A program made the translations under genes and the position numbers. The notes under the pieces are model-generated. The model was not told where the DNA came from and did no database searches. It saw only the letters and a list, made by a program, of their open reading frames with translations. 64,000 nt of DNA from Rhynochetos jubatus (taxonomy: Eukaryota; Chordata; Aves; Eurypygiformes; Rhynochetidae), in the NCBI GenBank assembly GCA_027574665.1, contig CM050656.1, positions 14,769,501 to 14,833,500 of the forward strand. The letters run 5' to 3'. Within the stretch, counting starts at the first letter, position 1; the number at the start of each line of letters is the position of its first letter. Positions 1-12,119 of the stretch are shown piece after piece.

Positions 1-719
1 TTGAAAAAAGGTAAGATAAACAGATGTGCCTAAAGCAACCTTAGAAAATCATGGAGAAATGGCTAAATGCATTAAAAATAGCAATAATAATAAAAAAATA
101 CAGCCATCAACTGTCTAAAGTACTCTGTGTACATTTGTGTGTCTACCTATACAAATCAAGTGTCTATAAAAAAAACTGAGAACGGAAATCCAAAACCTTT
201 TGGATAATCCCTTAAGCCCCCAAACAATAAACAGGAACAGGTTCTGACATGTAATTTATCAAGCTGTGAAGTTTCTATTCTTATGAACAAAACCCTAGTA
301 AAACAAAAATAAATTAATAATGTGAAAACCTTTCTTCAAGTCCAAAATTCAAGGCATTTTGCACTACACCAACAGACAAAAAAATTTTTTTAATGCATGC
401 AGATGAACATAGAAAAAAATCTTTAGTTATAGTCCTTGAATTTCAAAGAACTTCTTGAATAAAAGTTTTCTTGTTTGACCTAACAATGGCAACGGTTTTA
501 CAAGCATTAATATCTGCTCTTTTATATGCATCAGAAAAATGTCCATACCATTCCTGAGTGTGAACACTGTATTAACTACATTCTAAATATCCTGAAATAC
601 CACAGCTTTGGAAAGAAAGCGGTTGCTAACACTTTTCAGAAGATTATTTTTCTACAAAATCTCTGCAAGTCTTCACCATGCTCAGTATCATCTTGATAGT
701 ATTTGTGATATTCCTTGCT

Positions 720-741
720 GGGGGGGGGGGGGGGGGGGGGG
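720..741 (+). repeat. Poly(G) run of 22 bases
   Basis: There are 22 consecutive G bases on the plus strand in otherwise AT-rich DNA. On the minus strand this makes a run of proline codons in a spurious 87-codon frame. A G run of this length can form a G-quadruplex and is prone to length variation and sequencing error, so the exact length should be treated with caution. Confidence 0.97.
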
Positions 742-1409
742 TAAGAATAGAAAAGTGTGTGGAGATTGATTGGAGCTGATTGTTTATTTGCTTCTTGTGT
801 GCCTTCAGACCCTGAAGATCATGTGAAGAATACAGTATTTGCACCTGTGCTTCAGATTTAGAATGGTTTCTCCTCCTATTTCTAATCTTCATACTCAAAT
901 TACTCAAGTTAGTTTCCTTTTAAGAAAAATTCGCAATTTAGTTTTCTCTAAGTGAAAAGTGCTCTAATGTCTGGTTTCTTCAAAAGAAAACTAAGGTGTG
1001 CAATTTTAATGGTAGCTAATACTTCAGAAATAATCATGTTTCTGTTGCTCTTGCACATATTCTAGATTTTATTGAACTTTTTGACTCAAAATGGAAAGCA
1101 GGAAGCATTGCCTAATAGCTCTGTAGGATGGTGTTCTTTTACGTTCTCAAGTGTCAGTAGAACACATAAAAGATTTTACTGATGAAGGTTCCTATCATAA
1201 AATTTTTTTGACTGATCATCATTATGTGACATACCACCTCTCTGAGCTAATTTTGAAAGGATGTGTTTTGGCCTTGTGCTGATTTTGACCCAATGGTGCT
1301 GAAAGTCACTTTCTTAGATTTTTTTCTTTATGAAAAGTGGATTTGTTCTGATTGTGACCTTCGTGTTATGGACGTATTTATTTAACTCCTTTTTTTCCCA
1401 CGCCCTCTG

Positions 1410-1700
1410 AAGTCCGTTGTGTTGCTGTCACACAATCTTCCAGTCACAGCCAAAGGACTCCTCTCGCAGTCTCCACTGACATGTCTTTTGAGAATTGTGC
1501 ATTTCTGTGCACAATTACAGCTTCAAATAATTTGTGTCACACCAAGCCAAGGCCTGTGACAACTGTCATTCAGGAATACGTTTTGTGACAACAAGAGATG
1601 TGTAACCTCACAGATCAAGCCGTCTTTATCATTTGTATTTAATTATCCTCCAGTGGGAAAACATAACTGCAGTTTTCCTTATGCTTTATTTTGGTGCAAG
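1410..1700. promoter_or_regulatory. Candidate conserved non-coding element
   Basis: This segment is less AT-biased than its surroundings and carries six TGTCA/TGACA words between about 1424 and 1590. These match the core recognised by TALE homeodomain proteins such as MEIS, PREP and TGIF. The word TGTGACAAC occurs twice (1555-1563 and 1584-1592). An inverted repeat with 9-base arms lies at 1493-1501 and 1508-1516. There is no open frame of note. Calling it regulatory is inference from motif density only. Confidence 0.25.
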
Positions 1701-4563
1701 GTTGAAGCTTTTAATCACATGTACATTTCTAGCTTCCTTAAAATGTGGGGGTTTTTCCCGCTTCTTCTCAATTTTTGCAGCCTCGAGGTAAACTCTGCAC
1801 TCTTCCATTATTAACTTAGACAGTTACAATTTCCTAGCAAAATAATTAGTCAACATGTGGCAAACTTTTGTAATAAACTAGGTATAAAATGAATAATTAA
1901 GGATCTTGTTAAATCAATAACATTGATCTAGACTTCTCTTGAAATCAAATTGTAAAAGAGCAATTTCTTCTGACTTCTGAATTCTGCACCTGAGAACAGA
2001 AGACTGACATTTGATTTGTATTTGTCAGGTATGGAACTTTAAATAGTTTTATCTGTCACTTGAATTTTCTGGTAACTTGAACAATGAAACAAATCTGCAT
2101 ATTTAATTATCTCTGTCTTTCCATGAATATATAAAAAACAAAGGTGCGGCAGTGAGTTGAAAAGCAGCAGATTTTGTGGATGCACTGTCAGAAAACAGCT
2201 TCCAATACTCTAACATCAGCCTCAAATCACCAACATACCCTACCTCATGCCATTGTCACCTTTTTAGACCTGAAGTTCTAAGAGCTGTGTTTAAGATAAC
2301 AAATTAAAACACTGAAATATAACCTGCTGTTTTCCAGTTGCAGTCACAGCTGCTGACACGTTCTTGGCACTATTGCTGCTCTCTTGCTGAAGAATTGTTC
2401 CCAAGAGGAAATGACATTTAATTGTAGGCTAGGGTTACCTGAGCCTTGTTTGATATATTTGATCTGCCTGCTAACTGAATACTTTCTTTTATAACATTCT
2501 GAAGGATTTAATGACAACAGGAGTTTGTTCATTAGCATGAAAATTGCAGTTTTGTCTTTGCAAAATCAAGACATTCTTTGACATTCACTAATACCAGTCT
2601 GCTTTACCTTCTAGCAGAAGAAGTTCATGCACCTGTAAGAATTCCTCTTGGGGATGTAATTTTTTCATGCCAGAACAATGATAAATGATCAAGGTGCATA
2701 TGCAGTTAAAGAGCATAGCTAAAATGAACTAAATAGCATGGCTAAAATTTTTAGGAAATAAAAACTTGCCTTCTATAGCCTTTTAAGTTCAGACATCCAC
2801 TGCAAGGTCACAGATGCTGTAACTTCACTAGGGACCTTGGTGAAAGAAATATAATTATTAACATGAAAATCTGTCATTAAATCTTAACTATATTTTAAAT
2901 AGGTTGACTGAATTAGAATATACTATAAGAATATAATTTTTAATAATCCAAAACAATAGAAAACCTTTCAGATGGTATATGTAACAACTCTTAATCATTT
3001 AGTGTATTAGGCACAGAACGTCTCTCTTTGCCAGGCTTCTTTGTCTTCTGTTGTCAGTGTGGTGTCATTAATGCTTGCATTTACCAGTGGAAGCATCACC
3101 CAGAGCATGTGGATTTACAAAAGGGGCAAACCACCTGCTTGCCTGGGACTGACATAGGAAGTGTGGCCAAATCTGCACTCTGCTCTGAGATTACAGGATA
3201 CCATAATGGCTGTTTGGCAAAATTAGTAGCCAGAGTAATTTAGAAAAGCTTTCAGACTTCTCTACGTGATGCCAAGAATCTGGCTCAACATGTATCTGGA
3301 CTAAGCCTAGACGTGTGAAGGTGACAAACAACTAATTTTGAAGCCTACCATCAAGTAGTGTGTTGTGTGTGCCAGCACCTGATAACCAGACACTGTAACA
3401 AATTTATAGACTCAACACAGACACAAATATTCCTCTTCTGCAGATGGTTATGGTTGGAAGGAAATCAATCCTATTCGAAGACTTAATTACTTAATACTAT
3501 ATTCTTCATTTTATCTGTAAATGTTAGAACTCTTCTGTGTTATACATTTAGAGAAGTTAATCTGAATAAAAAGCTAACCTCAGGGCATATATGCTACAAT
3601 ATCCCCATGAGTGTTGAGGTCTGGTCACAGAAGTAATGCAGCATTATAAAGCAAGAGTTCATAGTAAATGTTTTAAGAAAAAAAAAATGGAAACTATCTT
3701 TTTTTAGATAGCTTATAAATTTATTTACAAACGTGAGAAATCTTTCTTCCCTAGAAGCAGTGACAACACCGTCTTTGTGAGTCAAGTATCCAACTACCAG
3801 AACTTCCCCTAGCTGTGTATCTCTGGTTACACAACATTTCTTCCACTGCTGTCTGGAGTACAGACCCCCTCCTTGATTCTCAATCTAGAAATTTAATATT
3901 CATGTTCTAACAGGAGCAGTTCCAACTCCAACACTGTCCTAGAATGAAGACATACACTTCAACATTTCATCTGTATTTGTAATGCAGAATGCAGTGCCTG
4001 AATAGGAACACTTCTCAAAAGCTAAGTAAAAATAAAGTTCTTAATGCATTCCAGCCTAAGCAGATGATGGGCACTATTCAGCTCTATGTTAGCAGGAAAA
4101 CTCATGTCAATAGTTTCCTCATTTGGAATCTTGGCTAGTAACAGTATTCATTTTTAATTGGAAAGAAAATCAGTTAGTGCATTTTCTGAATGAAATTACT
4201 GAAGAATAATACCAGAATTTTCCACTAAAAACACCCCAATGGAAAATGCCATTTCTACCGTTTCATATACAAATTGGTAGGAGGTGATTCAGTAGTCAAG
4301 AATTTAAAGCCTGAATAGCACCATCCTGGTCTGCCACCAGACTGGGCTTTTAATGTATTAGTGCAAATGTTAGTTATGAATGTGGTGCTTAGCATTGTGG
4401 TGTTCTTACAAAAGAAACATTTTACGAGTTATGGGGCATATAGTACTTCCCCAATTAGCTAAATTTCACTAGTTTGCTATTATTAGCTTATACACATGTA
4501 TGTCTCAATAAGAACTGAAATTCACCACTGCCACTGTGTGCATGTATATACACATTTGTATAA

Positions 4564-4576
4564 ATATATATATATA
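4564..4576. repeat. Short (TA)n microsatellite
   Basis: About six uninterrupted TA units, next to a looser run of T, A and C-containing repeats (4540-4580) that also gives tandem Tyr-Ile codons in a spurious minus-strand frame. Confidence 0.85.
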
Positions 4577-4980
4577 CATTTTGAAAATTGTCTAAGTAAT
4601 ACACAGAATACAGCTGAGATGTAGCAATTCTTGGTAGAATATGTATCCAGTAGCAATCACTTTGACAGGTTACTGGGTCAGTACAAATCAAAAACATGGA
4701 GGTTAAGAACAGGAAATAGGATTGAACAGTTGTTCAAAGAGTATCTCAAGGTGATACAACAGGTATATATGGTAGCATACAACAATATTAATGGTGCCAT
4801 TACTTTGTCTAATAACGGCATTAAAGCACAATACTGACTGTTGAGCAGAATAATATCATCTGGCTTTTTACCCAAAGGATTTATTTAACAATTACAATAA
4901 AAATATACTTGAAAAAGATATCTAGGTCCTAGGTATGCAAGAAAAAAATTAGATACTTTACTCTTAACATCTCAAAGTCT

Positions 4981-5620
4981 TGGCAACATAAGACATACAG
5001 GCTTTTTAGGAAGGTGTCTTGCTGAATGGCAGGATTCCAAGCAAAAACACAGACTCCAGCTTAATATATAAAGATTAATATGCTTTACTATATATACATC
5101 ATAGTAACAACCAAAAAGAAAAGCAAAGCAGAATAACAATTCACCAATTAAAAGGAAAAGATAAGCAGGATAGTGATGCACCAGTTCATTACTGTGAAGC
5201 AAAACAGTGATTAAGAAAAGCATATCTCACCAACTACTGCCACAAAACCATCTTCTGGTTTCACAGATGAGCTGGGAAGCCCCTCAGCAGCTGGTCCCTG
5301 GAGAACTGTGGTAATTGGGAAAGTCTTACATGGTGCATCTGCCCATAGGTGAGGCTTCAGAAGTCAGCCCAAGGAACTCCAGGTTTTATAGCAAGTAACA
5401 AACACCTTACATATGTCTTTTTGGCACAAATCACGTGAATGTGCTGACTGTTATGCTCCCATTATCAATCCCACCTGGAACATTGGCCAGGTGCCCAGGA
5501 TGAGACCAAGAAGTGAGCCGTGTCCAGTCAGCACACAATATGATGTCTGGATGCTTATGTTACCATTCGCAGGGGTGGATAAGTATAGAAACAGTAATCA
5601 ATCATAAGCAGTAATCAACT
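4981..5620 (-). mobile_element. Probable old solo LTR, minus strand
   Basis: Read on the minus strand, this block has the layout of a retroviral LTR. A moderately GC-rich upstream part is followed by a TATAAAA box (plus coordinates 5384-5390). After it comes a few hundred bases that turn T-rich, with a weak AGTAAA-like polyadenylation word near 5085, and a short terminal part. Composition differs sharply from the flanking AT-rich DNA. The low-coordinate edge begins TGG and would read ...CCA on the minus strand. No target-site duplication is clear, and the other edge abuts the CR1 copy, so boundaries are approximate. No retroviral coding sequence is present. The family is not identified; a non-LTR repeat is possible. 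Confidence 0.35.
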
Positions 5621-5651
5621 ATTTTCACTACAGAAGAACAGGCAGGTGAGA

Positions 5652-6195
5652 CGTGGAGGGGCTGTTGCTCTCTGCATCAGAGACCAGCTGGAATGCATGG
5701 AACTCCACCTGGGGATGGATGAGAAGCTGATCAAGAGCTTATGGGTCAGGGTTAAAGAGAGGGGACGTTGTAGAAAGAGTTTGTTACAGAACACCTGGCC
5801 AGGACAAATGAGTGGATGAGATCCTCTACAGGCAGACAGCAGCAACCTCATGGTCACAAACCCTGGTCTTCATGGAGGACTTCAACCACACTGATATCTG
5901 TTGGAGGGAAAACAAGGCAGGGCACAAGCAAGCCAGGAGGTTCCTGGGATCTGTCGATGACAACTTCCTCCTCCAAGTGATGGAGGAGCCGATGAGGAGG
6001 AGTGCCATGCTGGACCTTGTTCTCACCAACAGGGAGGGGCTGGTGGGAAATGTGAAGCTCAAGGGCAGCCTTGATGTCAGGGACCATGAAATGGTGGTGT
6101 TTGAGATCCTTGAGGAAGTGAGGAGGGTGTGCAGCAAGCTCACGACCCTGGGCTTCAGGAGAGGAAACTTTAGCCTCTTGAGGGAACTGGGATGA
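5652..6195 (+). pseudogene. CR1 ORF2 endonuclease domain, broken
   Basis: This part encodes the apurinic/apyrimidinic-type endonuclease that nicks target DNA to prime CR1 insertion. Translation starts in frame 3 with RGGAVALCIRDQ, then shifts to frame 1 near 5760. An in-frame TGA lies just before 5812. From there the frame is open for 128 codons and contains the family landmarks DFNHTDICW (the DFN region, about 5878) and RDHEMVVFEI (about 6078). The usual SDH triad region has changed to RDH, which would weaken catalysis. The frame ends at a TGA at 6193 that is off the family frame; the protein homology resumes in frame 2. It is a dead remnant with no host function implied. Confidence 0.9.
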
Positions 6196-7597
6196 AGCCT
6201 TGGAGGGAAGAGCAGCCTAAGAAAGCTGGCAAGTATTCAAGGATCTCCTCCCAGCTCAGGAGCTGTGCATCCCAATGAAGAAGAAATCAGATAAAAATGG
6301 CAGGAGGCCTGCGTGGATGAACAAGCAGCTCCTGGACAAACTGAGGCACAAAAAGGAAGCCTACAGTGGGTGGAAGCAGGGACAGGTAGCCTGGGAGGAG
6401 TACAGGGAAGTTGTCCATGAAGTCAGGGATCAGGTTAAGAAAGATAAAGGTTTGACAGAATTAAACCTGGCCAGGGACATCAAGGGCACCAAGAAGGGCT
6501 TCTATAGGCACATGGGGGATAAATGGAAGATCAGAGAAAATTTGGGCCCTTTGTGGAAAGAAGCAGGAGATCTAGTTTCCCAGATATGGAGAATGCCATG
6601 GTGCTCAATCAGGTTTTTTGCCTCTGTCTTCACTGGCAAAGGCACAGGCCATAACAACCAGGTTGCAGAAAGCAAGGGCAGGGACTGGGAGAATGAAGAG
6701 TCACCCATGGCTAGAGAGGATCAGGTTTGGGACCACCTAAGGAACCTGAAGGTACACAAGTCCATGGGACCTGATGAAATATATCTGCGGGTCTTGAAAG
6801 AACTAGCAAATGAACACACCAGGTCTCTATACATCATATCTGAGATGTCGTGGTGGTCTGGTGAAGCTCCCACTGACCAGAAAAGAGGAAATAAAACCCT
6901 TATCTTTAAAAAGGGAGAAAAGGACAATCCAGGGAACTACAGGCCACTCAATCTCACTTCTGTGTCTGGAAAGATCATAGAGCAGATCCTCCTGGAAACC
7001 ATGCTAAAGCAGATGGAAAATGACGAGGTGATCGATTACAGCCAAAATGACATCACCAAGGGCAGATCAAGCCTGATGAATATGGTGGCCTTCTACAACG
7101 AGGTCCAGACCTTGGTGAATAAAGGAAGGGCAATCAATGTCATCCACTTTGACTTGTGTAAAGTGTCCGACACCATCCCGCATGACATTCTTGTCTCTAA
7201 ATCAGAGAGGCATGGATTTGATGGATTGACCATTCAGTGGATGAAAAACTGGCTGGATGGTCACACTCAGAAAGTTGTTGTCAATGGCTCAATATCTGAG
7301 TGGAGACCAGTGACAAGCAGCGTTCCTCATGGATCAATACTGGTACTGGTGCTGTTTAACATCTTTGTCCATGACACGGACAATGGGATTGAGTGCCCCC
7401 TCAGCAAGTTTGTTGATGACTCCAAGCTGTGTGGTGCACATTCTGGAGGGAAGGGCTGCCATCCAGAGGGACCTGGACAAGCTGGAGAGGTGGGCCTATG
7501 CCAACCTCTTGAAGTTCAACAAGGCCAAGTGCAAGGGCCTGCACCTGAGTCAGGGCAATCCCAACTACAAGTACAGGCTGGGCAGAGAATAGATTGA
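6196..7597 (+). pseudogene. CR1 ORF2 reverse transcriptase, broken
   Basis: This is the reverse-transcriptase part of CR1 ORF2, which would copy the element's RNA at the nicked target. A frame of 440 codons is open from 6275 to 7597 and shows the expected order: a linker with [11 protein letters not shown], the SMGPDEI block, [22 protein letters not shown], and the palm motif FVDDSK near 7410, which keeps both catalytic aspartates. Near 7440 the homology moves to frame 3 ([18 protein letters not shown], open to 7592), so the last 50 or so residues of the 440-codon frame are out-of-frame sequence. A TAG at 7593 falls where the family has a tryptophan. This is the longest open frame in the window, but it is a decayed retrotransposon gene, not a host gene. 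Confidence 0.93.
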
Positions 7598-8112
7598 GAG
7601 CAGCCCTGAGGAGAAGGACTTGGGGGTACTGGGGGATGAAAAGCTGTATGTGAGCATGTTCTGGCAGCCCAGAAAGCCAATCGTATCCTGGGCTGCATCC
7701 AGAACAGCATGGCCAGCAGGTTGAGGGAGGGGATTCTCCCCCTCTGTTCTGCTCTTGTGAGACCCCACCTGCAGTTCTGCATCCGGCTCCAGGGCCCCCA
7801 AAATAAGAAGGACATGGACCTGTTGGAGCAAGTCCAGATGAGGCCATGAAGATGCTCAAAGGGCTGGACCACCTCTTCTATGAAGAAAGGCTGAGAGAAT
7901 TGGGTCTGTTCAGTCTGGAGAAGAAATGGTTCTGGGGAGACATTGTAGCACCTTCCAGTACCTCAAGGGGGACTACAAGAAAGCTGGAGGAGGACTTTTT
8001 ACAAGGGTCTGTAGTGACAGGACAAAGTGGTAATGGGTTTAAATCAAAAGTGGGGAGATTTAGGTTGGTTATCATGAATATCATTGGTATCTCTTCACGG
8101 AGAGCGTGGTGA
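7598..8112 (+). pseudogene. CR1 ORF2 C-terminal region, broken
   Basis: This continues the C-terminal domain of CR1 ORF2. The recognisable piece [21 protein letters not shown] is in frame 1 from 7846 and corresponds to the family's conserved region just before the 3' end. Between 7640 and 7850 the homology is split across frames, with stops. The last 20 or so residues before 8112 do not match the family, because the stretch around 8065-8095 has diverged. A second CR1 copy in this window (15660-15720) keeps the more typical version of this stretch. Confidence 0.85.
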
Positions 8113-8324
8113 AGCACTGGAACAGGTCGCCCAGAGAAGCTGTGGATGCCCCATCGCTGGCTGTCTTCAAGGCCAGGCTGGATGAGGCTTTGAGCAACCT
8201 GGTCTAGTGGAGGGTGTCCCTGCCCATGGCAAGGGGGTTGGAAATAGATGATCTTTAAGGTCCCTTCCAACCCAAACCAGTCTGTGATTCTATAAACTCC
8301 TAAAGAATTACCAATTCCTAGGAG

Positions 8325-8390
8325 TATGAAATTTCTTTATTTTGCAGAAGAAACTGAGGCATGAGTCAAGGCTGATGTCTTCAAGTTTGA
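8325..8390 (-). repeat. Possible MIR/L2-type 3' fragment
   Basis: The words TTTGCAGAAGAAACTGAGGCA recall the shared 3' region of ancient MIR and L2 elements in antisense form (ACAGATGAGGAAACTGAGGC in well-kept copies). The fragment is short and decayed, and begins about 30 bases after the CR1 tail. It is recognised by eye only. Confidence 0.35.
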
Positions 8391-9236
8391 TCATTTAAAA
8401 TGAAGTCCAAAATTTGGTAATCAAACACCTGGTAATTTTTGTAGGTTTTTTTTAATGTACTGACCATCAATGTTTCTGACTGAATTTGTACTCTAGACAT
8501 GTATAAAACATATTTTCCTTCTTTATATTTTTAAAGAGTATAAAACATATATATAAGAAGATAATAATTTTTAAGCCCTTGCAATTGCTTGTGGATCAGG
8601 TAATATTTTGAGGTTGACAGTTCACTAAAATTTAAAAAGGGATTAAGTAATAATTCAAATAATGACATATTATATCAGATAATGCACTAGATGTGCAACA
8701 TAGCGCTCACTTTCTAGGACATCAGGTTAACTGCATTGGACTAGGGACAATTCCCATGTTGTGCTGTGGTATTAAATTAAGTTCACATTTCTCTAAAAGG
8801 GAAGACCACATTTTTATTTATAAGTGTAAAGATAATTAAGGAGAAGAATTGCATGATTATACTTTTTTAAAACATTACTTCAATCTTATAATTCTAAACT
8901 GAATAGTTGTATTACTTCATTATGGTATTTCACAATGCCTGTGTCTCTAAGGTGTTTCCATTCCAAGAATGTGTTTCTCGAGAGTATTCTCCAATTATAC
9001 ATACTTTCCCAATTTTTGAAGAAAAATTGTCTTTAGTCCTTTTCAGCTTCAAAATATAATACGTAGATCTCTTTTACAGACAATATGTGTGGCTGGCTAG
9101 CAGGATGATAACTCCATATAAGAATAATTAAAGATGTGGAATTTGTATTGAGAGCTTCGTTTTCTCAAACAGCATTTTATCTAGATTTGAAAATATTACA
9201 ACAAATATATACAAAAGAATTTAGGCAGAGTTGGAA

Positions 9237-9253
9237 ATATATATATATATATT
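9237..9253. repeat. (AT)n microsatellite
   Basis: About eight uninterrupted AT units. Confidence 0.9.
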
Positions 9254-10439
9254 TTAGTGCATCATTTTAATTTCAATAATATTTTTATCACTTTCAGTGG
9301 TAGCACTGTCATATATCAAGTACCGAAGCAAAAGCCAGGGTATCAATCTCATTCAAAATTCAAGCCATTAATACAGTACATAGAACACAATGTAATTCTA
9401 CCTCTCATAATACATAGTGAAATAGCAAATGCCTCAGAAGACGAATAGATGAACATTGAATAGAAAGAAGTCTTTATGTATTAGTAAACAATTGTTTATT
9501 AGTTGCCCAATAGTTCATAACCATATTAATGACTTGGTTGTCTCTCTTGAAAGATATAGGGGGCAGGAGGGAAGAAGGTAGAAGGACAGTGAGTTGTTTC
9601 TCTTTCCTTTTCCTGTTTTTCTGAGACTCCTCTATTGTTTCCTTTGATTCACTTCACTACCACAACCCATTTCTCAACCCATAATGTGAGTTCATAAGAG
9701 GTTCATAACCCAGTGGATAATGCACTACATTGTTAAAATGTGTTTTATCCTATGCTTTTACAAGAAAAGTCATCCAGTCTGTCACTGTTTAATGTTTCAC
9801 TGCTGCAACATCTTTATTTGCAGTGTTGATGAAAACAGCCATGCCCATTCATCAGCAACCAGAAGACGGTTACTTTATTTACTCAACCATTTACTTATTC
9901 TCTTTGCTCCATTTTTACATTCTCCCACATATGAAATAGTTCACTTTCCCAGATGTTACTGTCTGTCTGCATTGCATCTGTTCTCATGTGGCAGCTTACT
10001 CTGTAATCACCCGTTCTCATTTTCAGATGAGATTTCTGGGTATTGGAATACTACAATCTCCCTCTGACCAGACCAGATACTACCTACTTACAAATAAGCA
10101 CCTTTATTCATTTCCCCATGCAACTGTTTATATTAAGAAGTAATTAATTTGAAATATTTGTAATACTAATGTATAATTTTCCCACCTTTCATTTTTTGTG
10201 TTGTTGCTTGCTCATAACCATGCAATTCTGGTAAGGCCATCACCTCTCTCACTGTTTTCTAACCGGTTTTGCCTCTTCCATCCTACAGAGCTACCACCGT
10301 TCATAAGAAATATTACAATAATTGCAATAATCATACAGTGGTATTTAGTATGTTACTACCATGAACTACCACAGAACAAAATTAGTATCCACCACAGCAT
10401 CTCTTCCAAAGAAGACCACTGATCACTACAACAGGACTG

Positions 10440-10560
10440 CAACCTTTCCTATCCATTTGCTGTGAGGAGGGCAAATGATGTAATTGTGTGACATTTGGCT
10501 AAGCATCTGAATACTGAGTAGCATGACGTGAAAACTTTCATTCATTTTAAAAGTTAAACA
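10440..10560. promoter_or_regulatory. Candidate conserved non-coding element
   Basis: A compact stretch with balanced composition. It has an inverted repeat CATTTGC ... GCAAATG with a 10-base spacer, a homeodomain-like GTAATTGTG and a GACGTGA word. It is non-coding in all frames. The regulatory label is inference from motif appearance. Confidence 0.2.
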
Positions 10561-12119
10561 ATGCTCATGCAGCATGGATAGTTTGGATACTTAGGGTCTG
10601 TGAAGAATGAAATACATGCAACTCCTCATTTGAGTTGTGGGAGGTGGAAGTTTCTCACAATACTATTTGCACTGTTAGCTTCACATTTGAAGCTTGCAGA
10701 AAAAAAGCCTAAACTTTACACACCAGATAAAATGTGAATATTAATTAGATTTAATAGAAACCGAACTGTTTAGCTACCCACATATTCAAGACAAGGGAGA
10801 AACTCAAAGGATGGCAAACAGGAGATCTGTACAGATGTTTGAAACGCCTTTCAGCTCAATCACTATGGAGCAACTGTTATGCACAGCATGCCCCTAATTG
10901 TGATCCTGTTTGTCTACGCCTTTGCCCCTAGTCCTTCTGGCTGGGCCCAGGCTACATACTATTCCTTGGAAGGATGCTGGAGTGTGTGGTCACTGCTGGG
11001 ACAGCCAGGAACCAGGGCACATTGTGCAGAGCCACCTTCCTCCGTTCTGGGCATGACTAGTGAGCCTGCACTAGAACCAGTACTTTGGGTCATGCTACAC
11101 AACACCACTGCCCCATAGTGTGCACATAGCTCTCAGTCACTCTGACTGATGGTAGCACAAAACCTTTATACCAAAGACAATTTAAATAATTTTCTGTGAG
11201 TGAATCTTTTTAACTTGGAGCCAGATAGTTCTGATGTTTGCAAGATGGCCTTATTAGATGCTATTTATTTCTGTGTTGGAGGGAACAATGTGGATTGAAG
11301 TCATGAAAAGAATTACAAAACCTAATTTATGGATTGCTCCAACTGGAATCCACATTTCTTCCAGGCAGACAGACTTTGTTGTTGTTATTATTAGCTTAAT
11401 GAGGAGCATAGTCTCACTTCATCTCCTCTAGAACTCACTTCTTACAGCTCAGTCTGTTTTCATAATGTTGGGTCTCATCCAGCTGGATTTGGGCCCATTC
11501 AGGCATCATATTGCTCAACTAGTTTTATGGCAGTTTATGGGTCTTATATTTAAAAGTGCCACATCTTCTTTAGAGATTGTAATTTATGATATTTAACTTG
11601 TTAAAGTGGCTTCTAAATGTGTCATCATTCATACTCTTAAAAATACAGCAACCCAAAACAACACTAATGTATACCTACCCATATGCACACTCAGTATTCA
11701 TATTTGGACTAGTGTGCTTTGCAGTATATTGAAAGTTTATTCAGCTGCATGAAGCTGGGTAGAGGGTATTCCCTTTAAAATTGTCCTTTTCTTTTTTGAT
11801 GCTTAATCCGATATTATTCTACCAGAATCTTCCTTGACTCTTGCTTCTTACCATATTCTTAGAATTAGGAAAAAAGAAATCTCTTAGCTGCACTGATATA
11901 AATCCTAACTGAAGGTGTGACTTAATGCAAAATTTGGCCGTCAGTACTTAATTCTCTTTCTTGGCTCTGAATACCTAGTTGCTCCCAGGTGTCTCATCTG
12001 ATTCCCAATTATTTCTCTTTCACACACATTTCCTCTCTTCCTCCAGGGCTTTCTCTTTTCTAGGCCATCTCCTCTAAATACTGTTTTCTAATTCTTGACT
12101 CTTGTCCCCACCAGACCTG

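Larger units (their letters stand above)
1..4980. other. AT-rich non-coding stretch, no gene seen
   Basis: I see no gene in this stretch. Open frames are short (under about 75 codons apart from one created by the G run at 720-741), have no recognisable domains and lie in AT-rich sequence. It holds the G22 tract, a short TA microsatellite near 4564, and a segment around 1410-1700 whose balanced composition and repeated TGTCA/TGACA words look like a non-coding regulatory element. The absence of a gene is a reading by eye; a small exon could be missed. Confidence 0.6.
5630..8294 (+). mobile_element. CR1 LINE retrotransposon, 5'-truncated
   Basis: This is a non-LTR retrotransposon of the CR1 family, the dominant LINE of birds. 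It begins inside the ORF2 endonuclease domain, so ORF1 and the 5' region are missing, as expected from incomplete target-primed reverse transcription. It continues through the reverse-transcriptase domain to the 3' untranslated region and ends in two 8-base tail units (8279-8294). The last 100 bases closely match the short copy at 15528-15919, so both probably belong to the same subfamily. The coding part is broken by several frameshifts and stops and cannot be active. It lies directly beside the probable LTR ending near 5620. Confidence 0.95.

Noticed and set aside
644-907. 87-codon minus-strand frame with a polyproline run
   Set aside because: The prolines come from the G22 tract; there is no other coding feature and the frame would vary with the tract length.
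5615-6143. Minus-strand frames of 77-105 codons over the CR1
   Set aside because: They are antisense shadows of the plus-strand CR1 endonuclease sequence.
7401-8270. Minus-strand frames up to 152 codons
   Set aside because: They are antisense of CR1 ORF2 and 3' region, open because of the higher GC content there.
9720-10067. 115-codon plus-strand frame with hydrophobic stretches
   Set aside because: No domain or splice context; T-rich sequence yields hydrophobic residues, and the length is within chance for the window.
10879-11118. 79-codon frame with a signal-peptide-like start (MPLIVILFVYAFAPS)
   Set aside because: It lies in a local GC-richer patch, and nothing resembles a known secreted protein. 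No promoter or splice signals are clear.
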